Source of the DNA: Rotaria socialis
Lineage: Eukaryota; Rotifera; Eurotatoria; Philodinida; Philodinidae
NCBI GenBank assembly: GCA_905331475.1
Contig: CAJNYU010003364.1
Location: 186,001 to 250,000, forward strand
Length of the DNA stretch: 64,000 nucleotides
Reading direction: 5' to 3'
Both the position numbers and the translations under genes were made by a program. Of this stretch, positions 41,510 to 54,776 are shown piece by piece. The notes beneath the pieces were generated by a model, which was not told the DNA's origin, did no database searches, and saw only the letters and a program-made list of their open reading frames with translations. The first letter of the stretch is position 1, and each line of letters opens with the position of its first letter.

Positions 41510-43391
41510 CTATAAACATGAGTACTTGTTTTCAAATTGTTTTACATCGAATTTTCGTTTACATCCATCATAATTCATGTAACGAATTTTACCAAAAACG
41601 GGTCTTTCTCGCCAACCTTGATCATGAATTCCACAACTTAAACAATAGGATAAATTACCTTGATAATAGAAAAAAAGAAATATTTAAATTATTCCTACAT
41701 GCTCCACATAATACCAACGTAACCATTTGGATCACGTCCATCGAGATTATATTTATCATTTAAATAAATCGTTATTTCGATAGCTTCTTCCGGTGTTTTT
41801 GTCCATTCAAGAATCTTTTTTGCCCAATACATACGTAGAAATCCATGCATTTTACCTTCTTTAATCATTTGAATTTGTGCTGCATTCCATAATTTATCTG
41901 TTGTACGGGCATATTCAAGATCATCGCGACTATATTCATAAGTTCGTTTATCTTTTCGATGATCATTTAAAGTTTTCTTGGCCCAATCCCATGCACCGTT
42001 AATATTATCATCTTAAAAATTTACACGAAATAAATCAATTTTTTCGTAATAATTTTATTTCAAACTTACAATTATCTTGATAAAAACAATAGTTATCACT
42101 TAGTTCTCTTCGTACAAATGTTTCTTCAATATATTCATCGCAAGCTTCCTTATATTTCGATCGTAATTTTGCTACGATAAGTAATGCACGTTGTGGACTT
42201 ATTTGCCCATAATGTAACCATGGTGACAGGTTCGATAAAACGTTTTTAGTTGGATCGTTACGTGAAGTGCCAAAACTCATAATGCGTTCATTAATAAAAG
42301 ATTCTAATTGTGCTATGCCACCAGTATAACCTTTTAAAGAAATTCTTTATGAATTACTTCGAAATTTTTAAGAAAAATAAAATTTTTTTTACCAGGTGTA
42401 GCCCAAGAAACTTCATTTACAGTTCGATCAACTTGTAAACTATCGTCAACAGTTTCCCAATCAATTGTTTTCATTTCCGAATGAGTAGTTGATGTATGTG
42501 GATGTTTAATAACTGGAGGATATTCAGTAAAAAATTCATTCATATGTTTATGAAGTTTAGTTCGTATTGTACGTGCACCATACTCTAGTTTAGGTGATGC
42601 ATGCCAACAAGGTACAACATTATGGGCATCAACCTAGGATAGAGTTTTATTTTTTCTTTCAATATTGATCCATAGACTTTTGTGCACTTTATAATTACTT
42701 GTACAACTGGTATTTTTGTAATTTTTTTTCCTACATTATCTACCCATTGACGTGGTACACGTAATGGTGAAAAATCAGTAATAATTGTGCCAACTTTATT
42801 ATCTTCAACAAATTTCGGTAAAACATTTTCTGCTTTTCCCAATAATAAATGAAATATAATATTTAATTGTTGACATTCTTTTTCAACTTCACGTAAACCT
42901 TTAAGCATAAAACGATAAGCACGTAATGATGCAGCTAAAAATGTCGGTACTAAACAAAATGCAACATGTAATGGAAGTTGTTGTTTGATGGCAAGTCTCT
43001 GTGCATATAGCATAGCCCAATTATCTTGTAGGCGTTGATCACGTGACATCCAGTAGAGTATTGTTTGTGAATCCTGGGGAATTTCATTAATTTTATTTAT
43101 TGGTCGAACACGAGTTTTATTAAATTTAAATTCGGTAATACTTGAACATATACTTTTTCGAATATGATCAATAGCTGATTGAAGAGGTTTTATAGTAAAA
43201 TAATCAATTACAGTTGTATTTGCTTTTGTATTAGTTATTTTACTAGCTAATTCATCCTTTTGTTGTTGTTGTTGTTGTTGTTCTTCTTCTTCAAATTCAT
43301 CTTCTTTTTCAGTTGTATTACAATCGGATTCACTTGTTCTTTTAACACGCTTCTTCTTCCCCATTGGCATAGATTCTTTACGTTTTGACAT
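41510..43391 (-). CDS. PHR: Class II CPD photolyase
   Basis: Flavoprotein that uses blue light to split cyclobutane pyrimidine dimers. There are five exons (43391-42699, 42633-42393, 42330-42070, 42011-41699, 41636-41510) giving 544 aa. The first ~95 residues are extra: a basic stretch (KKKRVKR), an acidic run and a poly-Gln run, suggesting a nuclear localisation signal. The core shows class II features: [90 protein letters not shown] and [15 protein letters not shown]. An apparent early stop after MWSM is only the splice donor; the last exon restores the conserved C-terminus. An acceptor-like TTTTTAG lies 32 nt upstream of the ATG. Confidence 0.96.
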
Positions 43392-46300
43392 CTTTCTTTG
43401 TTTCTTTCTTTTTTAAATCTTGTCTAAAAATAATATAGAAAAATTTCTTTGTGTTTCTTTTTTGATATATTCAAATTTAATGATATATGTAGATGTAAAA
43501 CAAGTTGAACGAATGCATTTAATCAGTTGTATATGCACTTCTCTATTCATTGATCAAATCGAAGAAACAAACGATGAATGAACGGCATTCGATTTGACGT
43601 GTGTACACTCGATGCATACTTATCGTTCTTTTGTTTTACTACGAATCTGACCATCATCATTGATGCATTCATTAAGTCCCGTAAACTCTTGAGAAAGTAA
43701 GTTCATAAAACAATAGCGAAGATTAGAATAGAAGATTTTTATGTTGACCTCGTTTTTTAATCTTATACAGTAATTGATTTTAAGTGCTATTTTATTCTCG
43801 TCCGATTGAAGACGAGAGCGAGAGAGGAAAAAGATTTCCTCTCTTTTGATGACTACCTTATATTTCTTTTAAATTTTTAATAAATCCGACAAACAGAAAG
43901 ATATACATACATAAATATATTACATAGCGCGCGTGCAATGTACGTCTCAAGTAGTAACCATATGTCAACTTATGAGTTTGTATACGTGTGCATGTATGAT
44001 GCAAACCTTAGAAAAGAAAAATCAAGTGTTCACTCCGGTCAACTACTCTCTGAATCCGATAAAAAAAAGAAACTATTTGTTCTCAACGTCGGAAAGAAGA
44101 GAACTCTGAAAACAATTGAATGTGACGATTAGTTTGCTTATGACGAGCCGAAACTTTTTCTTTTTATTCTATTCTATTCTATTCTATTTGATATTAATAA
44201 TTGTTACATAAGCAAACAACATTGAAAGAAAGAATCAGTAAAATGGTTTACATTTGTGTGACATCTTTATGTAGATTCAAACGAATCGATTAGACCAATA
44301 CTTGAAGAATAAGAAAGAACTATCAACATTATCATTGAAAGGATCTTAAACGGATTTTCATTATAATTAAGTAAGTTTTGTTTTCTTTGAAATAATCATC
44401 ATCATCACATCGAGATGAATTACTTGTAATTGATCTGTGTATAAACAGAGAATACTTTTCTTTCATCGTCTTCAATATACAAACATACATGCGAATACTT
44501 TCCTTTTCTATCGAGTGTCGGCTTCCAATTTACACGAATGTGTGAAATCGAAACTAGGCCTGTTTACTTTTCGATTGTATACGATCGAAATATGTTCAAA
44601 AGAAAAAAAACTCTAAAAGTTAAATTGATTTTGATTCTATGTTATTCATAGCGAAGATTTAGATAGATATTCGTTGTTTCAAAGAAAGTTTATATGTGTG
44701 CTTATTTGTCTATTGACAAAACAGATGAGTAGAATTGAGTAATCGCACGCACGTACACATCTGTTTTTTCATGCCGACAAATTTTTTTTTTGTTTTCTTC
44801 TTCTTCGATATGTATCGATGAAAAATAAAACAGACGTCAACAGGCTAACAAACATCTTTTGATTACTTCTATTTCTTTAGGGTATAAAAGGAAAAAAAAT
44901 TAAGAATACAAGGCTAAGGTAGATATTAAATGAGCAATTATGCATAGAAGATGATGGCAACAGATCGTTCAGGCAAGTTGCTGCTATTTACGCGTGAAAC
45001 GAATGTCTCAAGGAGTTTCTAATCGATGCAAATTAGTATACTTTAGTGTGCAACATATTTTTATGTTTCTTCTTCTTCTACTCCCTTTTTCTCTTAAGAA
45101 AAAAAGTTAACATTCAATCGTCTAAACGTGCTTATAATTATAATGAGAAGATGATCATATGTATGTATATATATATATATATATGTGTGTGTGTATGCGT
45201 ATATGCTTACAATTATAAAAAGTATCTTTTATAAATATAAACATAGAATAAGAAAATAGTCTCCAAATGCGAAGGTCAATAATTCATTCTTTTTATATGT
45301 TTTTCTTTGAAATCTTATTTAATGAATCGTATGTTGTTATAAACGCCATCAAAAATGCATAATGGTTGCAAAGCACAAAAAAAAATTGATAATTAGGCAA
45401 TCTTCATCGCCTGAGCATATATATATATATATACTCCCACGTATAATATAAAATAATTGTCAACTCTCCTCCTTTTCTCTTCTTTTTTAACGGTAGCTAT
45501 TAGGGAATGAAATAAAAAATAATAATAATCAAATAGTATGACAATGACAAAAGGAAAACTTGAAAGAAAAAGTAGTCAGAGTTGAAACAGATTGCGCGCA
45601 CCATTGAGAAAACGAGGCAATCTGTGAATGTGTGCGTGTGTGTGAGAAAAAGACACACAGACGTGAAACATATTGAATGATTCTATAGAAAGAAACAAAG
45701 AATATGCTTGTTTATGTGTAAAAGAACTATAATAATAGTCGATGAAAAACCTATTTAGAATCAAGGACTGTATCGAATGAATGAAAGAGAGCAGCGAGAG
45801 TGAGTGAGAGAGAGAGAGAGAGAAAGCCGATATATTGACCGACCTATATCATAGTTGTATATATTATAGTAGGTTATTGATTATTTTTTTACTCAAAAGA
45901 CGCGAAGATGACACGTGCACTATAATTTTCGTCTATATTCATATCTTTGTATATACATATTGAATATTTGTTGTCCCTCGCTTTATATTTTTTCTTATAT
46001 CTCTGTATGCATATCTATGCTTCATTAAATCAAAACTGACCGACTTTATTTTGTTATTTTGCGTGTACTTGTAAGTATTCAATAACTTGAGTCAAAACAA
46101 AGTAGGATTAAAGACTCTTCTCCGAACTTGATTAGAATAAGGACGTTGGTCAATCATCATCTTACATTGCATCTTTTTTTTATTAGAAAAATCTATGTAT
46201 GGCTAGACAGTAAAATCACATACAAATGAATGTTTATTTCTATTAGCATGATTATAAAAAGGAAATGAAAGAATAAATGACTAACGTTATTAAGAGTTCT

Positions 46301-48168
46301 CGCACATATACACATTTATATGTATGTGCATAGATCATCACTTGTCACCATTAACGGAAATACATTCTCTTGTCACATGACAATAGAGGTAAGTAGAGTG
46401 TCTCTAGGTATAAATGAGCAGAAGCATGCATTTCTACTTAATTCAATGGAAAACAAAGAGACACATACAGCGATAATGAAAACATCATTTTTCTCTTATT
46501 ATTCTTCAGTCTTACATATATGGATACAAAAAAACATGTCTAAGCATCTATCGTTCTTTCACACTTTCGAGGTTTAATCGTTGTTAAGTTCGATTAATGT
46601 GATGCAACCTTTCGCTCAAATGGCCACCTTATTCATTCTTATACATACACAATCAGCAGGCACTTGTCACTGATTGACTATGAGTGGTCGTGGACTGCAT
46701 GCTTCTATAGCAGCAGGGTAAAGACGCACATCATGGAAACATTTTAGATTAGCAATCCCCTTTATGATACAATCCGACAGAGAGTGTATGCAAGACACAT
46801 AGAAGTAACCTTCATTATTCATTAATTCGCATATACTGTTTACTTGAATTGTAATCTCTTGATAGTATGCTATGGCGAACAATGATCAGACGAATTAGAA
46901 GAGACCGATGTTTGTCTCTTTTGTTCAACTGATCACATCATGTAACCTATTGTTTTGAAAAGGGCCTTCATCTACTGTAAAAAAAAAGAAGAGTTAATGC
47001 TAACACGTAACGGCTCATTAATTTAGGCGTTAAAAAATGATATGATACTGAAGAGAAAAAAATTGATCACCTGCTAAGAGAAAAAAAAGAGCAGAAGCAT
47101 AACAATAATAATAAAAACCACCAGTACGCTTCTTTTTTTCTTGTTTCTTGATTCTCTCTCTTTTTTCTCTAGTGAATCGGAGCTCATCAACATCAAGATG
47201 AGTTTAGTTGATTTCCAGCTGTTTCTTCTTCGTTTCCCCTAGAGAACAAGTAAAGATGTGTTCTCTTCGTCGTCGTTTTCTTCTTCTTCTTCTTCTTCTT
47301 CTTCTTGATATGTAATGTCATTCGCAATGTATTCATGTCTGTATACGAGCACTTCTTCCGTTTCGTACGAAAATGCCATCATTAATCGACACATCCTTGT
47401 TAAGCACAAGAAAACTAATCGCTTGACCACGAACATAAAGATGTCACATATAAAGATTGATCTATCATTTACTTTCTTACTGAGAGTAAAAAAGATATAA
47501 TTACCAGGTTTCTTCTTTTCCCGGAGAATAATTAGACAGAAACTATAGTTTTCGTTAAAAATAGAAAGGAAATAATGTATGCTTATCTATCGAAGTGCAT
47601 ATGACATAATCATTCGCTGACCGTTTACTCAGTTCGATGGACATTGCGCATGCATTCACTCGCGTCTTACCCTCTCATTTATGTAGATAGTGAATTATGT
47701 ATCATTGTTCTAATTGAACACAATCATAAACGTCCGCATACAAGCATATATTTGCTTTAGCAAAGGTACTGTCATCTTCGATTTCCGCAACAATCATTCT
47801 CTGATGAGTCTCTCCAGAATAAAAGAATAAGATCAGTAACAAGCTCATACTGCCAAGGCTGGGGGTGTCAAAATTCATCTATCGCTAATGCAAATAAGCA
47901 CTCTTAGCAGTAACTGCTTGTTTCATAATCAGTAGCGAACACGTAACGAACAGGGAGGAGAGAGAGAGAGAGAGAGAGAGAAAGAATACAAGTAAGCAAG
48001 AGATGAACAGGATATGACAACATAAAATACATTGTAATAAACATCAGTATAAAGAGAGAATAAAAAAAATCCTTGAACAATCAGAAGCTTTCTTCTTTCA
48101 CTCTTTCATTTCTCTTTTAGTTCTCCATTCATTGGATTCAACTTGCCATTTCCTTTTTTTAGATAATC
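43392..48168. other. long intergenic region with microsatellites
   Basis: 4.8 kb between the divergent photolyase and LRR receptor genes, the longest gene-free stretch here. It holds an ATTCT pentanucleotide run (about 44164-44188), TA/TG runs (45165-45196), TA (45417-45432), GA (45806-45824), TTC (47277-47305) and GA (47956-47983). Many ATACATATGTAT-like palindromic patches occur. No ORF has protein-like character. The distance suggests regulatory sequence for the receptor gene, but that is inference. Confidence 0.55.
47956..47983 (+). repeat. GA microsatellite
   Basis: A nearly pure GA dinucleotide run about 190 bp upstream of the LRR receptor start. GA runs in promoters can bind GAGA-type factors, but no role is shown here. 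Confidence 0.85.
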
Positions 48169-51100
48169 ATGATTATTCGGCATATTTATTATTCATTACT
48201 CATATTAATACAAGTATTTAGTTTAATTAAACAAACTTCTAGTTGCCCTATTCCATTTAATATTCAATCAAAATGCCGATGCGCAATAACTGAAATAGGA
48301 CGTGTTTATATTTATTGTGCACGAAAACAATTAATTGCTGTACCTGATTTTGATAATAGTAAGTTAAAAGACAAGATGTAAATAACTCTACTTTAATATT
48401 TTTCTTTTCCAGGCAATATAATTTTCGATGAATTAGTTTTATCCGGTAATCGAATATCCACTGTACATAAAAATGCTTTCAATGGATTAAAATTGCGTAA
48501 ACTTGAATTTCAATTAAATCCACTAAATTCAATTGAAAGAAATGCTTTTATTGATTTATCAAATTATTTAGAAGAACTCATTTTATCGACAACACTATTA
48601 TCGTCCGAATTAAAGTCAAGTACATTTATAGAAATTTTATCTGAATTACCAAATTTAAAACGTTTATTTCTACGCTCATTCGATTTATCGAATTCGTTTA
48701 GTATTTCGAATGCAAAAATTGCTTTAACAGCAAGAAAATTAACTCAACTTTCATTACAGTCATGTTCAATTAAACAAATTGATGATATTGATAAATTTGT
48801 TAGTTTATTTCCAAATTTAGAACGATTAGATCTATCAGAAAATCACATGGAATATTTTAATATTCCATTAATATTATCATTGAAAAAACTAAAGATTTTA
48901 ATTTTAAGTAAAAATAAAATTCATCATTTAAACATACAATCAACAATATCATCATTAACATTGCATCCATCAAATTCATTGGTTGAACTTGATTTATCTT
49001 ATAACGGTAAGCTACATTTATGATTAAGAAAAAACCTTCGATTAGAAAAGATTTTAATGCAGCACCCATCGAATACGTATGTCTCGAATGCGATTCGGAA
49101 AAGATTCTGATACATATTGAATCCAATAGGATTGTACTCCTCTAGGATAAAGAAAGAATTATTTATTAATGACTTAACCAGAGATTTATTATAGTCATTC
49201 AGGGTTCTTCTCTACTCTGACTGTTGTAATTTGTATTTCCATTGTTAATGTCTTCAATAAAAGACAGCTGTTCTAGGAAAAAGCACATCTGAAAATATGT
49301 TCTGACATAATCCGAAGATTTTCGTCAACAGTTGAGTAGTGTTTCACAAGAACTGTAAAATGTCTATTGTTGTTTTTTTTTACAGAGTGGAATATATCGA
49401 AAAATTAATCTTTAACAAAAACTGTTTTTTTTTATTGACTCAACTAATATTCTTCAAGTGTCTAACCGCCTATTTTGAAATTGATCTCACGGCTTTTCTA
49501 TTTCTAAATGAATTGTATTCTTTGTAGGTATTGAAACTATAGACGAACATATTTTTGAAATAATATCATCTCAACTTGAAATCTTAAATTTACGTAACAA
49601 TGAATTGGTAACAGAAAAACACTTAACATTTCTTATTCATCTATATCATTTACGTGAATTTTATTTTGATTATAATCGTCTCGAATCCATTAATCAATTA
49701 TATTTACCATTGAATTTAAAAATATTATCATTAAAAAATAATCGTTTAAATTATATTAATCTGTCTATATTAACACGTCTGGGACATTTAGAAAAATTAT
49801 ATTTATCATCAAATAAATTAACGCAATGGTCATCAACGATAAATAATATTTTTCCATCATTAGAAATTCTTGAACTTGATCGAAATTATCTATCTGTTAT
49901 TTCATCATTAAATGCACCGAAATTAAAACAATTAAATTTAGATGAAAATTATTTAGGAAATAAAATTGATAAAAAAATATTTTCCAATTTACCGTCTCTT
50001 GAGAGACTTCAATTACGTGATAATCAAATTGAATCTATTGATATCAATGCATTTCGAAACAGTCGTTTACAAGCGCTCGGTAAGTGAACATTTGAAGAAA
50101 AAAAAAACAAACAGAAACAGGGAAAATGACTTTTTTTCTCTCTCTCTCTCGCTCGAATAGATTTAACAAATAATAGTTTTACACTAATGCCTCTTTTAAA
50201 TAATCTTAATGAAACACTACAAATTTTATCTCTTCGACTCAATCAAATTCGTACAATTGACAAATTAACGATCAATTCTTATCAAGCTCTTCTTACATTT
50301 GAAATCGATAAAAATCCATTAGATTGCGATTGTCACTTATATAAAATTATTCAAGATTTAATTCGTTCGAAAACTAAACTAACTGGTCAATGTCAAACAC
50401 CATCCAATCATCGTAATATTAGTCTTATTGATTTATCCGATGAGCAATTATCATGTCATATAAATACTTTATCTCAAAATGCATTTTTAATGAAAATAGA
50501 ACCAGAACCAGAAACAACTACAACAACAACAACACTAATGATGACATTCACAACAACGATAGCATCCACCACTACATCGATGGAGACGCCAATCCATGTA
50601 GATATGTAAGTTTTCTATTCAGAGGTCAGGATCTAATGTTTTTCAACCTAGGTATTCCTATTAACGACTATTTAATTAAATACATCTCTAAAGATTAAAA
50701 TAATTTTTTCAAAATTTTATGAATTTTTATTTTTAATTATATGAGCTATTCTTAGAAGTAAAAATCAAATTACAACATTAGTATCTACTGAAACCTAAGT
50801 ACCACATGTATTCTATACTATGATTCAATCATATTGATGAATTAGATCATATCATTAGATACTTGAATTTTTTCCGAAAAACTATGTTGAAAAAGAGACA
50901 GTACTGAAGTTTTTGTGTTATATATATATGTCACTAGTGATTAATCTTCACAAACAAATGTTTGCCGGCCTCGACTCTGTTCCCTTGAGCCAAAGTGTCA
51001 TTAACATGAATATAATAATAAAAAAGAAACTTTCCTATTAATGAAATGTGTTTTTTTTTCAGAGTTAAAGAACTTGTTGAACACACTCGGGAAGAAGAGC

Positions 51101-52113
51101 TTTTTTTACCAATAGCAACGACAACAGCCGAGAGAACAATAGTAGAACGAATTCGCATATCTGATTTAGTAATAACACCAATAAAGAATAAGACTCATGT
51201 ATTAATCCAATGGGAACTGCATCCATTGATGAATGAAGAACATTTAAATGATGAACATCGTCGTCGTATAAATTTAAAACGTCATGATATAAGTGGTTTT
51301 AAATTAAGTTTGAATTCGCCAATTTACAAAATGAGTCAATTACTTGATGCTTTACAAAGAAATTATACAATAGATTATATTGAAGAAGGTGAAATATGTT
51401 TATTTTTACTTCGAAAAATTGATTATGATAAATTTTGTAAACAAATACAATTTTTCTCAACAAGTCTACCGACACAAACATTAAAATCGTCGCTTATTCT
51501 CGATTCTAAATCAATACAACCATTTTGGCATTTAAATGAACCATCAAAAAGTATCTTAATTGGTTCAATACTAGGTATTTTATTAGTACTTATTCTTCTT
51601 CTTCTCATTATTTTATTAATAAAACGTTGTCCATCCTTATTAACATGCCGTTTACGTGCATCAAAATATCATCAAAATAATGATTCAAAAAGTGAAACAC
51701 TACTGGTACGTCCAACTCCAACAAATACTATTCCATGGTCACCAACATCGGTACCATTAGCATCAACACAACCATATTTTTATCAGCCCAATCATCATCA
51801 GCATCCTCTTCACACACGACCTATTAGTTATCAACCAAGTATTTCTACTCAATGTACATGTCCAACTCATTATCATAGTAGTGGTTCATCAGCCACCGAT
51901 GCTAGTGCAAGTTCTAATCCAGAACAAAATTATCATATTTATCAAGAAATTTTAAATGATGATTATAAAGCACAAATAATATCGAATAATTTTCGAGCCT
52001 GTCGTCCGCTACATATTGATACCAACTCCCCGCCAACATCAACATCCTCAAATGCAACGACGACGACAAATCCAGAACAGTGTCAACTTTGTTCGCTTAG
52101 TGTTCTTGTATAA
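48169..52113 (+). CDS. Leucine-rich-repeat single-pass transmembrane protein
   Basis: There are five exons (48169-48358, 48413-49006, 49528-50079, 50161-50605, 51063-52113) giving 943 aa. The order is a signal peptide (1-26), a Cys-containing LRR N-cap (CPIPFNIQSKCRCAI), about 12-14 LRRs of LxxLxLxxNxL type, an LRR C-cap (NPLDCDCHLYKI...GQCQTP), a Thr-rich stretch, and a region of about 150 residues that could be a fibronectin-III-like fold (VLIQWELHP). Then come one transmembrane helix (ILIGSILGILLVLILLLLII) and a disordered His/Ser/Pro/Thr-rich cytoplasmic tail of about 170 residues. The architecture matches adhesion or guidance receptors of the FLRT, LRIT or kekkon kind, but the sequence does not point to one family. 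The ATG lies 6 nt after a TCCTTTTTTTAG acceptor-like site. Confidence 0.88.
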
Positions 52114-52426
52114 TCTTTCTGTTTTTGATATAATAAGAGTATTGATAATTAAATTTGAGATGATTTGTATAAATAGATCAAGTATTATAGAGAATATTAT
52201 TTTTCCTATTAGTGAAAACAATTGAAAAGATTACTCGAATCAATTGTAAAGCAAAGAGAAAAATCTTCGATTCTCTCTCTCTCTCTCTCCCTGTATATAT
52301 AACACAATGGAAAGTTCTTATTATAAAAAGAACTATTTCAAAAATAGACTTTTAGAAACACTGAAGTTATGTTTGAACTATACACTTTGAGTAATTAATC
52401 AATCACTTTCCCACTGGAAAAATACA
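52114..52426. other. intergenic, 3' flank of LRR gene
   Basis: AT-rich flank with a CT dinucleotide run at about 52272-52289. No gene. Confidence 0.6.
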
Positions 52427-52434
52427 GTCATCAT

Positions 52435-52820
52435 CAAGGGGGAACAAAGTGGTTTCTTAATTTCCATGATTTCTTTGATTTCTTATGATTTCCAGTGATT
52501 TCTATGGCTGGAAATCAGTTCTTATATTATCATTGCAAACCAGTAGAAATCATTGGAAACTTTCATACATGTTGAAAAATTATGAAAAATCAACAGTGAT
52601 CACTGAAAATATTGCACATTCTGAAAAAGCAAAGAAAATTAGTAAAAGTCGTCAGTAATCAATAGAAATCAATATTGTTTTTTTCACTATATAGTTCGAG
52701 AATTTCTGTGATTTAAATTTATTTAAATTTGTTTCTTGTAATTTCTAACAACTGAGTCGTTATTCACATCCTTTAATTTATGATGATTTCTATGCCTGGA
52801 AATCAGTTCGTTCCCCCTTG
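52435..52820. mobile_element. MITE, hAT-type, 386 bp, perfect 8-bp duplication
   Basis: The element begins CAAGGGGGAACAAAG and ends GTTCCCCCTTG, giving inverted ends. It is flanked by GTCATCAT on both sides (52427-52434 and 52821-52828), an exact 8-bp target duplication as expected for hAT transposition. The interior has no ORF. It carries many GATTTC/GAAATC repeats, with a 25-bp block (GATTTCTATGGCTGGAAATC and on) near the left end repeated in direct orientation near the right end. The first ten bases equal those of the 205-bp element at 22501. Confidence 0.9.
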
Positions 52821-52828
52821 GTCATCAT

Positions 52829-53858
52829 ACTCTATCGACTAAACTACACATAACAACAATACAATTTGAAATTCTCCATAATATTATTTTATATTATATG
52901 TCATTTCTGCAATCTATGTTGATGTTGAACAAGATATTAGTTAATCAGGAAAGCAAGTTTCGTTTAATAGCAACATGTCAAAGACTTAAGGACATTTCTT
53001 ACAATCAAATTAAAAATCCATCTGGTCGATAATTGATAATCGATGCTGAAAAAAGTACTTCATCAATTGACACGTTGTATTCTTAGATAAACGTTTATGA
53101 AAGAAGAAAACATATTTATCAACCTAATTTAAAAATGTCAAAATAAATTTTTAATCCAATATATAAAGATTCGAAAATCAATAGCTTGATCATGGAAGAA
53201 AATTTCCATGTTACTACAACTTTTCGAAAAATAACAACTGTAGTTTATGCATTCTATCTTTAATTATATGAAGATAATAACATTATTCGTTAGTAGAAAA
53301 TTGTTTTTCTTTGCTTTTTATGTTTTAAGGATCCAGATGTGTCAATTTTCATCAACGTTATTATTTCCTAATAAACACATCTTTTTCTATTAACAAATAT
53401 CGTATAAGAATATATATCATTATTATTTTTAGAGAGTAAATATTTTGCTATAGAAATACCCAATAGGAAAAACATTCCTTAACAATATCTAGACTATTAG
53501 AATTCATCTGTTTTCAAACAAAGAAATACAAAACAAAAGCAATATTACCTTTATCTTATTTGACGTTATATGTATGTTTATAAATTCTAAAACAAAACAA
53601 AATTGAAGCTATATATAAAAATTAATAAATGTGTAACAATCAAAAAGAAAAAGTATTATTTTGTTAGAAATTTATACTAAAAAAAGAAACCATAACAATA
53701 ATAATAATAATAATAATAATGGAGATCGTGTGAATGTTGAAAACATGTTAGGAATTTGTTAAATGAATCGATATAAACGATATTTTTCTTGTTTATCCAA
53801 CAAAAAGATATATCTGACAACAACAAAAGAAAAACAGATCAGTTTATTATTATTTTTT
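52829..53858. other. intergenic
   Basis: AT-rich sequence with an ATA/AATA run at about 53698-53721. No supported gene. Confidence 0.6.
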
Positions 53859-54500
53859 TTATCGTAACCAAAGCTTCAATCTATAAGCATCGACACCATT
53901 TAGATAATACCGATATAAACGTTTTTCACGTAAAAATCCTAAATTTTCATAAAGATTCAATGCAGCATTATTGGTTACTTCAGCTTCAAGTACAATTTCA
54001 TCACAGCCACGTTTAATCATTTCTCGTATACTCATAAGAACAAGTTTTGAAGCGAGCTTTTTTCGTCGACTTTCTTCATTGATTGCTAACATAGCAATAT
54101 AACCGCGACGTAAAATTTTTTTATGTAAATCTAATTTTGATACAATAGCACCAATTAATTGATTTGTTTGTCGATTTGAACATAGAAAACATAGATCTGG
54201 CCAATTGTGAATGAAATAACGATAGGTATATATAGAATAAGGTTCAGATAATGTACCACTTATCAATGACATTATAGATGACATTTCGTTTTCTGATCTA
54301 TATGAATGATAATATATTTCCGAATCGTTTCCATCATCGAGTAGTAGATTATTAAGTTTTAATATTAATTCTGCGTCATTATTTAATTTTAGTGCAGATT
54401 GATTTTGATTTGATGGTTGATTGGGATAATCTATCGTTGTAGTATTGTTAGATGATTCGATTTGATGACCAATACCATTGGCAATTGATATTGATTCCAT
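53859..54500 (-). CDS. NAA30: NAA30, catalytic subunit of NatC
   Basis: GNAT-fold acetyltransferase that acetylates N-termini such as Met-Leu and Met-Ile. Single exon, 213 aa: a low-complexity N-terminus (~70 residues), then the GNAT domain. The run [63 protein letters not shown] and [20 protein letters not shown] is close to human NAA30. The acetyl-CoA loop, normally RRxGIG, reads RRKKLA here, so its first Gly is replaced by Lys. The ATG at 54500 is the first in-frame Met; an open frame upstream without ATG could be a missed exon. It diverges from the next gene across 276 bp. Confidence 0.94.
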   Translation of the reverse strand: MESISIANGIGHQIESSNNTTTIDYPNQPSNQNQSALKLNNDAELILKLNNLLLDDGNDSEIYYHSYRSENEMSSIMSLISGTLSEPYSIYTYRYFIHNWPDLCFLCSNRQTNQLIGAIVSKLDLHKKILRRGYIAMLAINEESRRKKLASKLVLMSIREMIKRGCDEIVLEAEVTNNAALNLYENLGFLREKRLYRYYLNGVDAYRLKLWLR

Positions 54501-54776
54501 TGTTTTAGTTCGATTTATATTTTGTATTTTTTTTTGTCGTTTTGAATCGCAACTGCGATAACCAATCAATACCTGATGATATCATCAATTTAAATCGGTT
54601 GGATAATATAAAACACTCCACCATTTTAGAAAACGTTTCCAAAGTTAGACTGACATCTATGAAAATAATTTGAGTAGAGGATATTGATACGGAGATAGTT
54701 TCGACTATGAGCGAAGTTAGTTGAAACATATACTATTCATGTTAATTTCAATATTGTTAACTATTTAAATTGAAAT
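54501..54776. promoter_or_regulatory. divergent promoter, NAA30 / C7orf57-like
   Basis: 276 bp between opposite start codons, the shortest divergent spacing in the window, so a shared bidirectional promoter is likely. No TATA box or other motif stands out. Confidence 0.45.

Noticed and set aside
41690-41705. Premature stop at the end of photolyase exon 4
   Set aside because: The stop overlaps a GTAGG donor; splicing to 41636 restores the conserved GWRERP...GKIRYMN ending in phase.
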